From a virus: a stretch of DNA of 27,555 nucleotides. Location: the IMG/VR virus record IMGVR_UViG_3300048586_000253, positions 1 through 27,555 of that record; one strand, written 5' to 3'. The position numbers and the translations under genes were made by a program. The notes under the pieces were generated by a model that saw nothing but the letters and a program-made list of their open reading frames with translations, was not told where the DNA came from and made no database searches. Positions within the stretch are counted from its first letter, which is position 1. Each line of letters starts with the position of its first letter. Shown here one piece after another: positions 15,708-21,868 of the stretch.

Positions 15708-17273
15708 TCAGAGCATCATCTCGAAGTCCTCATCGGCGTCCTCGTAGGCGGACTGCTGCACGACGACCTCCTTGTTGAGGAGGGCCCACACGGCCGCGGT
15801 GACAGCGACGAGGGGGCTGATGTCGGCAGGCGACTTGGAGCGGTCCCACATCCAGCCGTCTCCGGCGGTCTTGGGGATAGCGGTGTTCGCCGCGACGTCG
15901 AGCGCCGGCTGCGGACGGTGGAAGAGGAAGGGGTCGGGCTTCTCGTCATCGTCCAGGTGGGCGATGCCGTCGTAGAGCTGACCGGACGCGCGGCTGAGGT
16001 CGCTGCCACCCCACGGGACCGTGGGGAGCGAGGACTTCTCAAGGGCGTCGGTCAGGCTCGACACGGGCGCACCGGCGACCTGCCAGGTGACCATGTCGGG
16101 CTTGCGCTTGCGGTCGGGGGACTCCAGCCACGGGATGACCCAGTCAGTCCCGGCGCGGGATGCGACGACCTCGAAGTGGACCTTGCCATCGGGGCGGTAG
16201 CCGGCGATCGCGATCCTGGTCATCGTGCGGTCCCACGAGGTGTCGACGCCATAGGCGACGAGGCTGCCCGGGGCGAGCTGGGACTCCGGGTCCGTGCTCG
16301 CGGCCCACGTTCCAGCCGGGAACGGGCCCTCGGTCGCGCCGTCGAACCACTGGCAGAGCACCTCCGTACGGAAGGTCCACTCGGGGTCGCTGACCAGGGC
16401 GGCCAGGATGGCCTTCTCGGTGATCGTGTAGCCGAGGGAGGGGTTGGCCTCCTGCCAGCCGATGCGGTCGCGGACCGAGCGGCCCGGCGCGGCAGACCAC
16501 TCGAAGATGCCGAGCGTGTCGTCCGTGGGGAGCTCGTCGTCCTCGACGTCGATCAGGTCCTCGGTGATGGGCTCGCCCGTGGCGGGGTCGACCCAGAGGC
16601 CGTCCGGGTCGCCGAGTGCGCGATGCGCCTGCATCCGCAGGTGGCGGAGCACGACCGACGAGATGTCGCCGGCGTTGGAGAGGGCGAAGACGATGGAGTT
16701 GTCGCGGGCCATCGTGGTCTTGGAGATGGCCGACCATGCGGCCCAGGTCTGGTGCTCGCGGAGCTCGTCCAGCATGACCAGGTCGCCCGAGAGACCACGA
16801 CCACCGCGACGGGTGGCGGCCTGCACCTTCCAGCGCGAGCCGCTGACCAGCTCGAGCGCCTTGGAGCCGCGCTGCTGCACGACACGGGCGACCTTCTGGA
16901 CCAGCTCCTCGTCGCCGTTGGCTATCTCGACGCCACCGGCCCAGACCTCCTCGGCGATGTCGAGGTTCTGGGCGGTGCTGAGGACCAGCGGGACCTCGAC
17001 CACGTACATGAAGAAGAGGGCCAGCAGCTGGGCGAAGGTCGACTTGCCGTTCTGGCGAGCCACGAGCAGCACGACGGTGCGGAAGCGGAACTTGCCGTTC
17101 GGCAGCAGCTCGAGCATGTGGATGGCGAGCCATCGCTGCCAGGGCAGGAGGGGGATGCCGAGCATGTCGGCGAACATGATGAGGGCGAAGCCGAGAGACG
17201 TCTCAGGCGTGAGCTCGCGGAGAGGCGGCGTGTAGACGCGAGGAACCTCGTTGCCGAGCAGGGCCTGAGCCAT
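15708..17273 (-). CDS. Terminase large subunit
   Basis: 521 residues. Walker A lies at 71-79 (VARQNGKST), Walker B with catalytic Glu at 164-170 (DLVMLDE), and the coupling motif near 196-201 (FALSNA), making the N-terminal ATPase motor. The C-terminal nuclease domain starts near 338, with the metal-binding Asp in VAYGVDTSWDR (Asp344) and further acidic residues downstream. It would drive DNA packaging and cut concatemers at the prohead portal. AGGAG is close before the ATG at 17273. It follows the probable small subunit and precedes the portal, the standard order. Confidence 0.92.
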   Translation of the reverse strand: MAQALLGNEVPRVYTPPLRELTPETSLGFALIMFADMLGIPLLPWQRWLAIHMLELLPNGKFRFRTVVLLVARQNGKSTFAQLLALFFMYVVEVPLVLSTAQNLDIAEEVWAGGVEIANGDEELVQKVARVVQQRGSKALELVSGSRWKVQAATRRGGRGLSGDLVMLDELREHQTWAAWSAISKTTMARDNSIVFALSNAGDISSVVLRHLRMQAHRALGDPDGLWVDPATGEPITEDLIDVEDDELPTDDTLGIFEWSAAPGRSVRDRIGWQEANPSLGYTITEKAILAALVSDPEWTFRTEVLCQWFDGATEGPFPAGTWAASTDPESQLAPGSLVAYGVDTSWDRTMTRIAIAGYRPDGKVHFEVVASRAGTDWVIPWLESPDRKRKPDMVTWQVAGAPVSSLTDALEKSSLPTVPWGGSDLSRASGQLYDGIAHLDDDEKPDPFLFHRPQPALDVAANTAIPKTAGDGWMWDRSKSPADISPLVAVTAAVWALLNKEVVVQQSAYEDADEDFEMML

Positions 17274-17276
17274 CGT

Positions 17277-17588
17277 TCACTCCTGGGACTGGGCGGTCTT
17301 CGCGGCGTCCTTCATGAGCTGCAGGCGGCTGGCCTTCTTCGACTCGGCGGCCGCGAGGCCGAACTGCTTGCGGGCCGCCGGCGTCGCGAGCAGCTCGCGG
17401 AGGATGGCGACCAGGTGGGGCGTCAGGTAGAGCGCCTTGGTCTTGTCGGTGGCGGTGGCCTTCTCGTCGCCGAGGATGTCGTCGATGGACCGGGCCAGCG
17501 AGCGGCCGGTCTCGACCACCGCGGCGTCAACGTCCTCGACGTGGGTGTTGCCCTCGACCGCCTTGTTGAAGGAGTCGAGGAGGCTCAT
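17277..17588 (-). CDS. Probable terminase small subunit
   Basis: 103 residues, mainly helical. The N-terminal part (MSLLDSFNKAVEGNTHVEDVDAAVVETGRSLARSIDDIL) is followed by a KTKALYLTPHLVAILRELLATPAARKQFGL block, which resembles the small terminase subunits of actinophages that have this YLTPHL...LRELL..P.AR pattern. The small subunit recognises the packaging site and hands the DNA to the large subunit. Position directly before the large subunit and the ATGA overlap with the upstream gene support this. I cannot see a clear DNA-binding helix-turn-helix. Confidence 0.65.
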   Translation of the reverse strand: MSLLDSFNKAVEGNTHVEDVDAAVVETGRSLARSIDDILGDEKATATDKTKALYLTPHLVAILRELLATPAARKQFGLAAAESKKASRLQLMKDAAKTAQSQE

Positions 17589-17818
17589 ACGGGGGCCACC
17601 GCCTGGGGGACCTCGATCTTAGCGACCACCTTGCCGGCCAGCCGGTCATCCTCGATGATGCCGAAGGCGCGGAGCTTGTCCATGTACTCGTCGGCGTGGT
17701 GGCCGCAGTAGTGGACCTTGCGCTCGTTGTGGTCGAACTGGCTCACGTGCACGAGGGCCCGGGCCGGGCAGGTCAGGCCGTCAGCGGTGCGGGTGTCGCA
17801 GCCGATCCATTCGTCCAC
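17585..17818 (-). CDS. Small Cys/His protein, DUF7455-like
   Basis: 77 residues from the GTG at 17818, chosen because AGGAGG lies five bases upstream; an ATG further out (17875) has no site. The pattern Cys-Asp-Thr...Thr-Cys-Pro-Ala-Arg-Ala (first Cys pair), then VHYCGHHADEY (about 41-51), resembles the small DUF7455-type actinobacterial proteins that bind zinc. Its job is unknown. It lies just before the terminase genes and overlaps the small terminase as ATGA, so it may be co-translated with it. Confidence 0.7.
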   Translation of the reverse strand: MDEWIGCDTRTADGLTCPARALVHVSQFDHNERKVHYCGHHADEYMDKLRAFGIIEDDRLAGKVVAKIEVPQAVAPV

Positions 17819-18049
17819 GGGAGCCTCCTGGGGAGCGGGTGCCGGCCAGCTGACGTTGCGCTGCCGGCCGGGCATCACGGGTACAGTGCGGGGAGGCCGC
17901 ACACCTTTACTGCGCGCGTGCGCTCGGGATGGGGTGGCCCCTCCGCACACACACAAACCATTGCCGGGACTTGAGCCTTGGCCCGTCCGTCCCAGGGATC
18001 GCACCCCCCTACCCGGGCGGGGACCCCCGCTAGCCGCGGAACACCACCG
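17819..18049. other. Noncoding gap between HNH gene and packaging genes (candidate cos/pac region)
   Basis: 231 bases without a convincing gene. It has a GC-rich interrupted inverted repeat with arms 18017-18022 and 18025-18030, and a CACACACACA tract near 17946-17955. Phages with an HNH nuclease next to the terminase are often cos phages with the cohesive end nearby, so this is the best place to look. No cohesive sequence can be identified from the sequence alone. Confidence 0.25.
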
Positions 18050-18325
18050 TCAGAACTCCTCCGACAACGCGCCGAGACCGGCCGAGAAGTGCTCAGAATC
18101 ACCCTTGACCTGGTTGCAGCGGAGGTGGCTCGACACCACGTTGCCAGGGTCGTAGCGGAGCTCCGGGTGCCTGGCCCAGGGCCGGAGGTGGTCGGCGCTG
18201 AAGGACCAGGGATGAGGCCACTCGAGGTCGTAGTCGATGGGCTGGCCACAGTGGAAGCAGGGGAGTCGCTTCGCACGCTGAGCCGCAGCCACCTGCTTCC
18301 AGCGGTAGTCACTGCCGCGTGCCAT
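18050..18325 (-). CDS. HNH endonuclease near terminase
   Basis: 91 residues from the ATG at 18325. Sequence order: basic N-terminal helix (RWKQVAAAQRAKR), then Cys-Phe-His-Cys with a second pair later (SHLRCNQ), His in SADHLRPW and Asn in YDPGNVVSSHLRCNQVKGD, which together form the beta-beta-alpha-metal HNH fold with zinc. HNH proteins beside terminase are needed for specific cos cleavage in several phages; that is my inference here. The SD-like GGAG lies within the 3' acceptor strand of the tRNA-Gln gene just upstream. Confidence 0.85.
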   Translation of the reverse strand: MARGSDYRWKQVAAAQRAKRLPCFHCGQPIDYDLEWPHPWSFSADHLRPWARHPELRYDPGNVVSSHLRCNQVKGDSEHFSAGLGALSEEF

Positions 18326-18328
18326 GAG

Positions 18329-18399
18329 CTGCTCCAGCTGGGGTCGAACCAACACTACCCGGTCCAGAGCCGGGCGTCCTGCCATTAGACTACAGAGCA
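18329..18399 (-). tRNA. tRNA-Gln (anticodon CTG)
   Basis: A 71-nt cloverleaf. The acceptor stem (18399-18393 with 18336-18330) has 7 pairs including G-U. The D arm is GTC/GAC with an AATGGCA loop. The anticodon stem is CCCGG/CCGGG with loop CTCTGGA, giving anticodon CTG (Gln, codon CAG). The T arm is GTTGG/CCAGC with loop TTCGACC. Discriminator is G at 18329. No CCA is encoded. It would supply the CAG codon favoured in a GC-rich genome. Confidence 0.9.
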
Positions 18400-18406
18400 C
18401 CAGCAA

Positions 18407-18488
18407 GCAGACAGGCAGGAGTCGATCCTGCTTCGGTCCGTCGTCACCCAACCTAGAGCGTCCTCATCCTGGGCTGAGCTACTGTCTG
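18407..18488 (-). tRNA. tRNA-like gene, anticodon not resolved
   Basis: Length is about 82 nt. The acceptor stem is CAGACAG/CTGTCTG (7 perfect pairs). The D arm resembles the usual TAGCTCAG...GG...GAG arrangement. The T arm is GCAGG/CCTGC with loop ATCGACT (A54 instead of T). The anticodon arm is irregular: CGCTC and GGGTG can pair around only six loop bases, or four pairs around an eight-base loop. The extra length implies a long variable arm. It could be a real class II tRNA with a non-standard loop or a decayed copy. Confidence 0.5.
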
Positions 18489-18494
18489 CTGCAG

Positions 18495-18584
18495 TGGACC
18501 TGATGGGAATCGAACCCATGTTTCGGCAGGGACTGGTCTCAGCCCTGACGGCTGAGCAGTTTGTCGACGAAGCCAGACAGGCCC
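18495..18584 (-). tRNA. tRNA-like gene of class II length, possibly Leu(CAG)
   Basis: 90 nt. The acceptor is GGGCCTG/CAGGTCC (one G-U), discriminator A, as in tRNA-Leu. The T arm is perfect (ATGGG TTCGATT CCCAT). A stem CTCAG/CTGAG frames CCGTCAGGG, in which a normal seven-base loop would present TCA with G at position 33, whereas a nine-base loop would present CAG after a T. The D loop lacks the usual GG pair. The variable segment can form a small CAG/CTG hairpin. It looks like a divergent tRNA; the identity is uncertain. Confidence 0.5.
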
Positions 18585-18616
18585 GCGTGGGCGGTCATAT
18601 TGTCCTAACCGCCCTC

Positions 18617-18630
18617 ACATATGTATATAG
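18617..18630 (-). promoter_or_regulatory. AT-rich promoter candidate for the tRNA/packaging operon
   Basis: On the minus strand the segment reads CTATATACATATGT, an AT island in a GC-rich region, with TATATA/TATACA as a possible -10 box, placed just after a terminator and about 33 bases before the first tRNA-like gene. I see no good -35 box (only TTTCCG at a plausible distance), so the confidence is low. Confidence 0.35.
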
Positions 18631-18648
18631 CGTCTTCTGGGGACGGAA

Positions 18649-18679
18649 AGGGCCGGCCACCGCGGAGGTAGCCGGCCCT
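18649..18679 (-). terminator. Rho-independent terminator candidate
   Basis: The arms 18649-18657 and 18671-18679 (AGGGCCGGC/GCCGGCCCT) pair over 9 bp around a 13-base loop; the last pair is followed by TTCC on the minus strand. It lies just after the stop of the 18685-19056 gene and before the tRNA promoter candidate, so it separates two transcription units. Confidence 0.6.
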
Positions 18680-18684
18680 GTCGG

Positions 18685-19056
18685 TCACTGGGGCGGGGCG
18701 GTCAGGTCGATGACCTCGTGGGCCGCGACCTCGTCCTGCAGCGCACTCGTGATGCGGAGCTCGAGGGTCGCGTCCGGGAGGAGGTCGCCGTGGTCCTCGG
18801 CTACCTCGTCCCAGCGCGCGGCCACCTGGGCCAGGCCCTTGCCCTTGCTGCCGGCCAGCCAGCGCTCGCCGTTGAAGATGGTCAGGCCCGGGTAGACGTC
18901 TCCCGAGATGACCTTGTCGTGGGTGGTCCCCGAGAGGAACCGCTGCACCACGACCTGCATCTCCTCGACCGTCAGCTCCTTGCTGACTGAGAACTGCCAG
19001 GGCACCGCGGTGAGGCGACTCGCCTTGTGGGGAACCGGGATGAGGGTGGTGCTCAC
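18685..19056 (-). CDS. Protein of unknown function
   Basis: 123 residues, GTG start at 19056, overlapping the upstream stop as GTGA. Mixed alpha/beta with SVSKELTVEEMQVVVQRFLSG (about 23-43) and a basic segment WLAGSKGKGLAQVAARWDEVAED. I do not recognise a family. It is the last gene of the small-gene run before the terminator at 18649-18679. Confidence 0.7.
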   Translation of the reverse strand: MSTTLIPVPHKASRLTAVPWQFSVSKELTVEEMQVVVQRFLSGTTHDKVISGDVYPGLTIFNGERWLAGSKGKGLAQVAARWDEVAEDHGDLLPDATLELRITSALQDEVAAHEVIDLTAPPQ

Positions 19057-19280
19057 AGGCTCACCCCCGCAGCGTGGAGGATGTGGTGGGCCTCGTTGAC
19101 CGCGAGCGCCTGCTTGGTCGCGAGGTCGCTGGCTGCCTGGGCCTCGGCGGCGTACCGGGCGAAGTCCTTGGCCGAAGCGGCCTCGTCTCCGGCGGTGGCC
19201 TCGAGCTCAGCCTGCTTGGCGGCGAGCTGGTCGACCAGCGGGGCGGCGGGCGTCTTCTTGAAGGGGTTGATGGTGCTCAC
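19053..19280 (-). CDS. Small Ala-rich coiled-coil protein
   Basis: 75 residues from GTG 19280, with AAGGAG upstream. The central 50 residues are almost all Ala/Glu/Gln/Lys (VDQLAAKQAELEATAGDEAASAKDFARYAAEAQAASDLATKQALAV), a long amphipathic helix likely to form a coiled coil. Function unknown. Both ends overlap neighbours as GTGA. Confidence 0.65.
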   Translation of the reverse strand: MSTINPFKKTPAAPLVDQLAAKQAELEATAGDEAASAKDFARYAAEAQAASDLATKQALAVNEAHHILHAAGVSL

Positions 19281-19489
19281 TGGTCGTTCTCCTTGTTCGT
19301 GGATTCTGCGGGAACCGCCGCAGCGGGGTGGATGGGGTGGATGACCTCGACGGACCGCGGGGTGCTCTTGACCACACTACCGCCGATCTGGTCGGCCATG
19401 GCCCGGAGCTCGTCCAGGTTCTCGTCGGTGTCCTCGCCGGCAATCTCCTCGCCGACCGAGTTCAGCACGGTCCAGAAGGTGGGGGCCAT
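19277..19489 (-). CDS. Small acidic protein of unknown function
   Basis: 70 residues, ATG at 19489 (TGATG coupling). The sequence begins MAPTFWTVLNSVGEEIAGEDTDENLDELRAMADQIGG, followed by a His/Pro segment HPIHPAAAVP and a short tail. No family recognised. Confidence 0.65.
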   Translation of the reverse strand: MAPTFWTVLNSVGEEIAGEDTDENLDELRAMADQIGGSVVKSTPRSVEVIHPIHPAAAVPAESTNKENDQ

Positions 19490-19857
19490 CAGCTGAGCCC
19501 CCCTGCCTGCCGGCCGAACATGCCGGCGATGATGGTGCGAGCCTGCTCGGGGGTGAAGCCCTGGTCCTCGAGCTGCTTGGCCGCGCCGGCCAGGGTGGCC
19601 GCCATGTCGTGGAAGGCCTCCGTGAACTGCATCAGCTGCTCGCCCAGCGTGGGCTCGGCCCGCTCGATGGCGTAGGGCCCGCCGTAGGAGTAGCCGTCCG
19701 CGTCGGTCAGGCTGCCGACGCCCTCCACGGAGTCGTTCCAGGCCTGGGCGCCCTCCTTGCGCTCTACGATGACGACCGAGCCGTTGGCCAGGCCCCAGTC
19801 CTCACCGACGAGGCGGACGCGGTCACCCACCTTGAGGTCGCGGAAGTCGGCGGTCAC
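19489..19857 (-). CDS. Protein of unknown function with an SH3-like N-terminus
   Basis: 122 residues from GTG 19857, with AAGGAGG seven bases upstream. The first 35 residues (LKVGDRVRLVGEDWGLANGSVVIVERKE) look like a small beta-barrel/KOW-type strand set found in nucleic-acid or protein binding modules. The C-terminal half is helical (LGEQLMQFTEAFHDMAATLAGAAKQLEDQGFTPEQARTIIAGM). Function unknown; GTGA overlap with the upstream gene. Confidence 0.7.
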   Translation of the reverse strand: MTADFRDLKVGDRVRLVGEDWGLANGSVVIVERKEGAQAWNDSVEGVGSLTDADGYSYGGPYAIERAEPTLGEQLMQFTEAFHDMAATLAGAAKQLEDQGFTPEQARTIIAGMFGRQAGGLS

Positions 19858-19991
19858 GCCTTCGCCTCCTTGTCCTCGTGGATCGCCTGCCAGACGATGC
19901 CGGCCGCGCGGAGCGCGCGGGTCAGCGCCTGGACGGACTTGGCCTTGACGCGGTAGACGCGCTTCTTGCCGATGACGGTGAACTGTGCCAT
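19854..19991 (-). CDS. Small basic protein of unknown function
   Basis: 45 residues from the ATG at 19991, with AAGGAG seven bases upstream; the frame continues further up but without a ribosome site. Sequence MAQFTVIGKKRVYRVKAKSVQALTRALRAAGIVWQAIHEDKEAKA: a basic strand pair followed by a helix, possibly nucleic-acid binding, but no known family. Confidence 0.65.
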   Translation of the reverse strand: MAQFTVIGKKRVYRVKAKSVQALTRALRAAGIVWQAIHEDKEAKA

Positions 19992-20035
19992 GAGTGAACT
20001 CCTTGTTTGTGAATAAGTCGGGAACTGCCGCAGGC

Positions 20036-20125
20036 CTACCGACCGGGCCGCTTCCACTGCTTGAGGCCGACCGCCGAGACGATCAGGACCACCAGGAGAG
20101 AAGCGACCCAGAGGGTTGCGAGCAT
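20036..20125 (-). CDS. Short single-span membrane protein
   Basis: 29 residues (ATG 20125 to TAG 20038-20036). LATLWVASLLVVLIVSAVGL forms one membrane helix, followed by the basic end KQWKRPGR, which would stay in the cytoplasm. It overlaps the upstream membrane-protein stop as TGATG. Too small for a named family; function unknown. Confidence 0.55.
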   Translation of the reverse strand: MLATLWVASLLVVLIVSAVGLKQWKRPGR

Positions 20126-20319
20126 CAGCGCTTGCCGGCGCCGACGCGACCGCTGAAGAAGATCAGCGCCGCGAGGAAGAGCCAGAAGGCTCCCCAGAAG
20201 GACGGGACTGCGATGAAGGCCATCAGCAGCCAGGCCAGGACGGCCGCAGCCGCGCAGACCAGGACGGCCGCGATGAGCGCGACCAGGATGAGGCCGAGGA
20301 GGCCGGAGGCGAGCTTCAT
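20125..20319 (-). CDS. Membrane protein of unknown function
   Basis: 64 residues from MKLASG (ATG 20319, TGATG overlap). Two membrane helices are visible: about 5-36 (GLLGLILVALIAAVLVC and AAAAVLAWLLMAFIA may be one long or two short spans) and about 40-55 (FWGAFWLFLAALIFF), with a basic C-terminus (GRVGAGKR). It is in the early region, so it need not be a holin. It could alter the membrane or exclude other phages; neither can be seen. Confidence 0.65.
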   Translation of the reverse strand: MKLASGLLGLILVALIAAVLVCAAAAVLAWLLMAFIAVPSFWGAFWLFLAALIFFSGRVGAGKR

Positions 20320-20567
20320 CAGAGGGCCGCCGTCCCGTTGGCCAGGCCCTCGCGGAAGGCCTCGGCGCTGATCTTGACGACCCGCTTGGTCAGGTCGTCC
20401 AGGACCTCGCCGGCTGCCTCGGGCGGCAGCAACTGGAGGATGGGCGCGACCTCGGAGGCGCTCTGCGCGACGGTCTTGATCGCGGCGTAGATGAAGGCCT
20501 CGAGGGGCTTCGGCTCCACGACCTCGGCGAAGTCGTTCAGCTGGTGGACGTTGTCGTTCTCTGCCAT
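20319..20567 (-). CDS. Small acidic helical protein of unknown function
   Basis: 82 residues, with AAGGAG five bases before the ATG at 20567. Predominantly helical (KPLEAFIYAAIKTVAQSASEVAPILQLLPPEAAGEVLDDLTKRVVKISAEAFREGLANG). No family recognised. It is the first gene after the ThyA-family enzyme in the direction of transcription. Confidence 0.7.
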   Translation of the reverse strand: MAENDNVHQLNDFAEVVEPKPLEAFIYAAIKTVAQSASEVAPILQLLPPEAAGEVLDDLTKRVVKISAEAFREGLANGTAAL

Positions 20568-20576
20568 GGTGTCTCC

Positions 20577-21494
20577 TTAGACGGCGGGCTTGCCTGCGTC
20601 GATGACGCCGGCAGGGTTGTAGTTCTGGACTGTGACGTGGCCCGCCTCGAGCGAGCCGTCGAGGAGACGGAGGCTCGGGAAGGGGCCGATACCGATCGTA
20701 GCACGCATCGGCTCGGCTGTGCGCCACTGCTCGAGCTGGAGCTCGGCGGGGGCTACCTGGTTCTCGTAGACGTGGACGTCACCCGCGGACCAGACCAGCC
20801 GGCCGGCGCGCACCTGGCGGCCAGTGATGAGCGTGAGCTCACGGGCCACGGCGTGCGCGAGGAAGCCGGCCTGGAACAGGTCAAACGGGACGCCCAGCAT
20901 CATGTCGGCCGAGCGCTGGTAGACGTGGAGCTCGAGCCGGTCGTAGTTCGGCCCGCGGAGGCTGAACTGGAAGAGGACCATGCAGGGCTCGAGCGCCATG
21001 TCGCGGAGCTCAGGGACCGACCACAGCGAGACGACTGCCCGGCGCGTGTCGGGGGCCTCGACCAGGCGCTTGACCACCTCGGTGAGCTGGTCGACGCCGT
21101 ACGTCCCGACGGGCTGGCCGTACGGGTCACCCCAGGACGGCGGCTCGATCTGGAGGAGGGAGCCGCCGGCGTCACGCCACTGTGCCCCGTAGGTCGGGCC
21201 GATCTGGCCGGCCGGGTTGGCCCAGGCCTTCCAGATGCCAGCCATCTGCGGGGAGGACTTGGCGAGCTCGTTGACGTCGGTCGAGCCGGAGAGCATCCAC
21301 AGGAACTCCCGCAGCGCCATCTTCCACGGTACGGCCTTGGAGGTGATGAGCGGGACCTTCATGCCTGAGAGGTCGAAGACCAGCGGGTCGGGCGCGAAGA
21401 GGCTGCGGGTGCCGGTGCCGGTGCGGTCGGTGCGGACCTCGCCGTAGTGGAGGACGGCCCAGAGGAGGTCCTCGTAGCTGGTGAACTGAGTCAT
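20577..21494 (-). CDS. ThyA-family pyrimidine C5 transferase, probably dCMP hydroxymethylase or methylase
   Basis: 305 residues with a full ThyA fold: DRTGTGTRSLF at 23-33, Glu63 in LREFLWML, GPTYGAQWR at 99-107, catalytic Cys171 in LEPCMVLFQF, QRSADMMLGVPFD at 193-205, and GDVHVYEN at 239-245. Thymidylate synthases have Asn at the last position of the PFN motif (E. coli Asn177), which selects dUMP. Here it is Asp205. In T4 dCMP hydroxymethylase the same position is Asp, and Asn-to-Asp in Lactobacillus casei TS favours dCMP methylation (published work from the Santi laboratory). The His usually after Cys is Met. So the likely reaction uses dCMP and methylene-tetrahydrofolate. GAGAGG precedes the ATG at 21494. 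Calling it thymidylate synthase is possible but less likely. Confidence 0.85.
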   Translation of the reverse strand: MTQFTSYEDLLWAVLHYGEVRTDRTGTGTRSLFAPDPLVFDLSGMKVPLITSKAVPWKMALREFLWMLSGSTDVNELAKSSPQMAGIWKAWANPAGQIGPTYGAQWRDAGGSLLQIEPPSWGDPYGQPVGTYGVDQLTEVVKRLVEAPDTRRAVVSLWSVPELRDMALEPCMVLFQFSLRGPNYDRLELHVYQRSADMMLGVPFDLFQAGFLAHAVARELTLITGRQVRAGRLVWSAGDVHVYENQVAPAELQLEQWRTAEPMRATIGIGPFPSLRLLDGSLEAGHVTVQNYNPAGVIDAGKPAV

Positions 21495-21868
21495 GCGTTC
21501 CTCTCGGGGTCGTCCCAGTAGCGGAGGGTGTACACGCCGGGGTTGAGGCTGTACCAGTTCAGGATGCGGCGGCGGAGCCAGCGCCTGATCTGGCCGAGGT
21601 CCTCCTCGCGCTTGCCGGAGTAGGCGAGTATCACGCTCTCGTTGCCCTCGGGGTCGACGTGGCTGCCGACGACGCGGTGGCGGCGGGAGCGCTTCTCGTA
21701 GGCCTTCTTGAACGCCCAGAAGTTGGACGGGCTGATGAAGGACCCGGGAGGGCCCGTCAGGACGGCGAGCGTGGTCACCCGCTTCCGGATGGCCGAGGGC
21801 ATGTCGAAGGACTCGACCACCACCCCCGGCATCCCGAAGAGGCGCTTCACGGGCTTGGACGCGGTCAC
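21491..21868 (-). CDS. Protein of unknown function in the nucleotide-metabolism block
   Basis: 125 residues from GTG 21868, overlapping the upstream stop as GTGA and the ThyA-family start as ATGA. Basic, with SPSNFWAFKKAYEKRSRRHRVVGSHVDPEGNESVILAYSGKREEDLGQIRRWLRRRI in the middle. No known motif is obvious. Its tight coupling with the ThyA-family gene suggests a related role, which cannot be named. Confidence 0.7.
   Translation of the reverse strand: MTASKPVKRLFGMPGVVVESFDMPSAIRKRVTTLAVLTGPPGSFISPSNFWAFKKAYEKRSRRHRVVGSHVDPEGNESVILAYSGKREEDLGQIRRWLRRRILNWYSLNPGVYTLRYWDDPERNA

Noticed and set aside
12066-17711. Series of very long plus-strand open frames (539, 721 and 597 codons)
   Set aside because: They are antisense to capsid, protease, portal and terminase genes, all of which have clear families. 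Stop-free antisense frames are usual at this GC content.
18540-18560. Firm call of an opal suppressor tRNA (anticodon TCA)
   Set aside because: Position 33 would be G and the D loop lacks its GG, so the anticodon register cannot be trusted from the sequence alone.
20036-20319. Holin call for the small membrane proteins
   Set aside because: They lie some 20 kb from the endolysin in the early region. No other evidence supports a lysis role.
20577-21494. Annotation as an ordinary thymidylate synthase
   Set aside because: The Asp in PFD in place of Asn argues for dCMP as substrate. Thymidylate synthase remains the main alternative until assayed.
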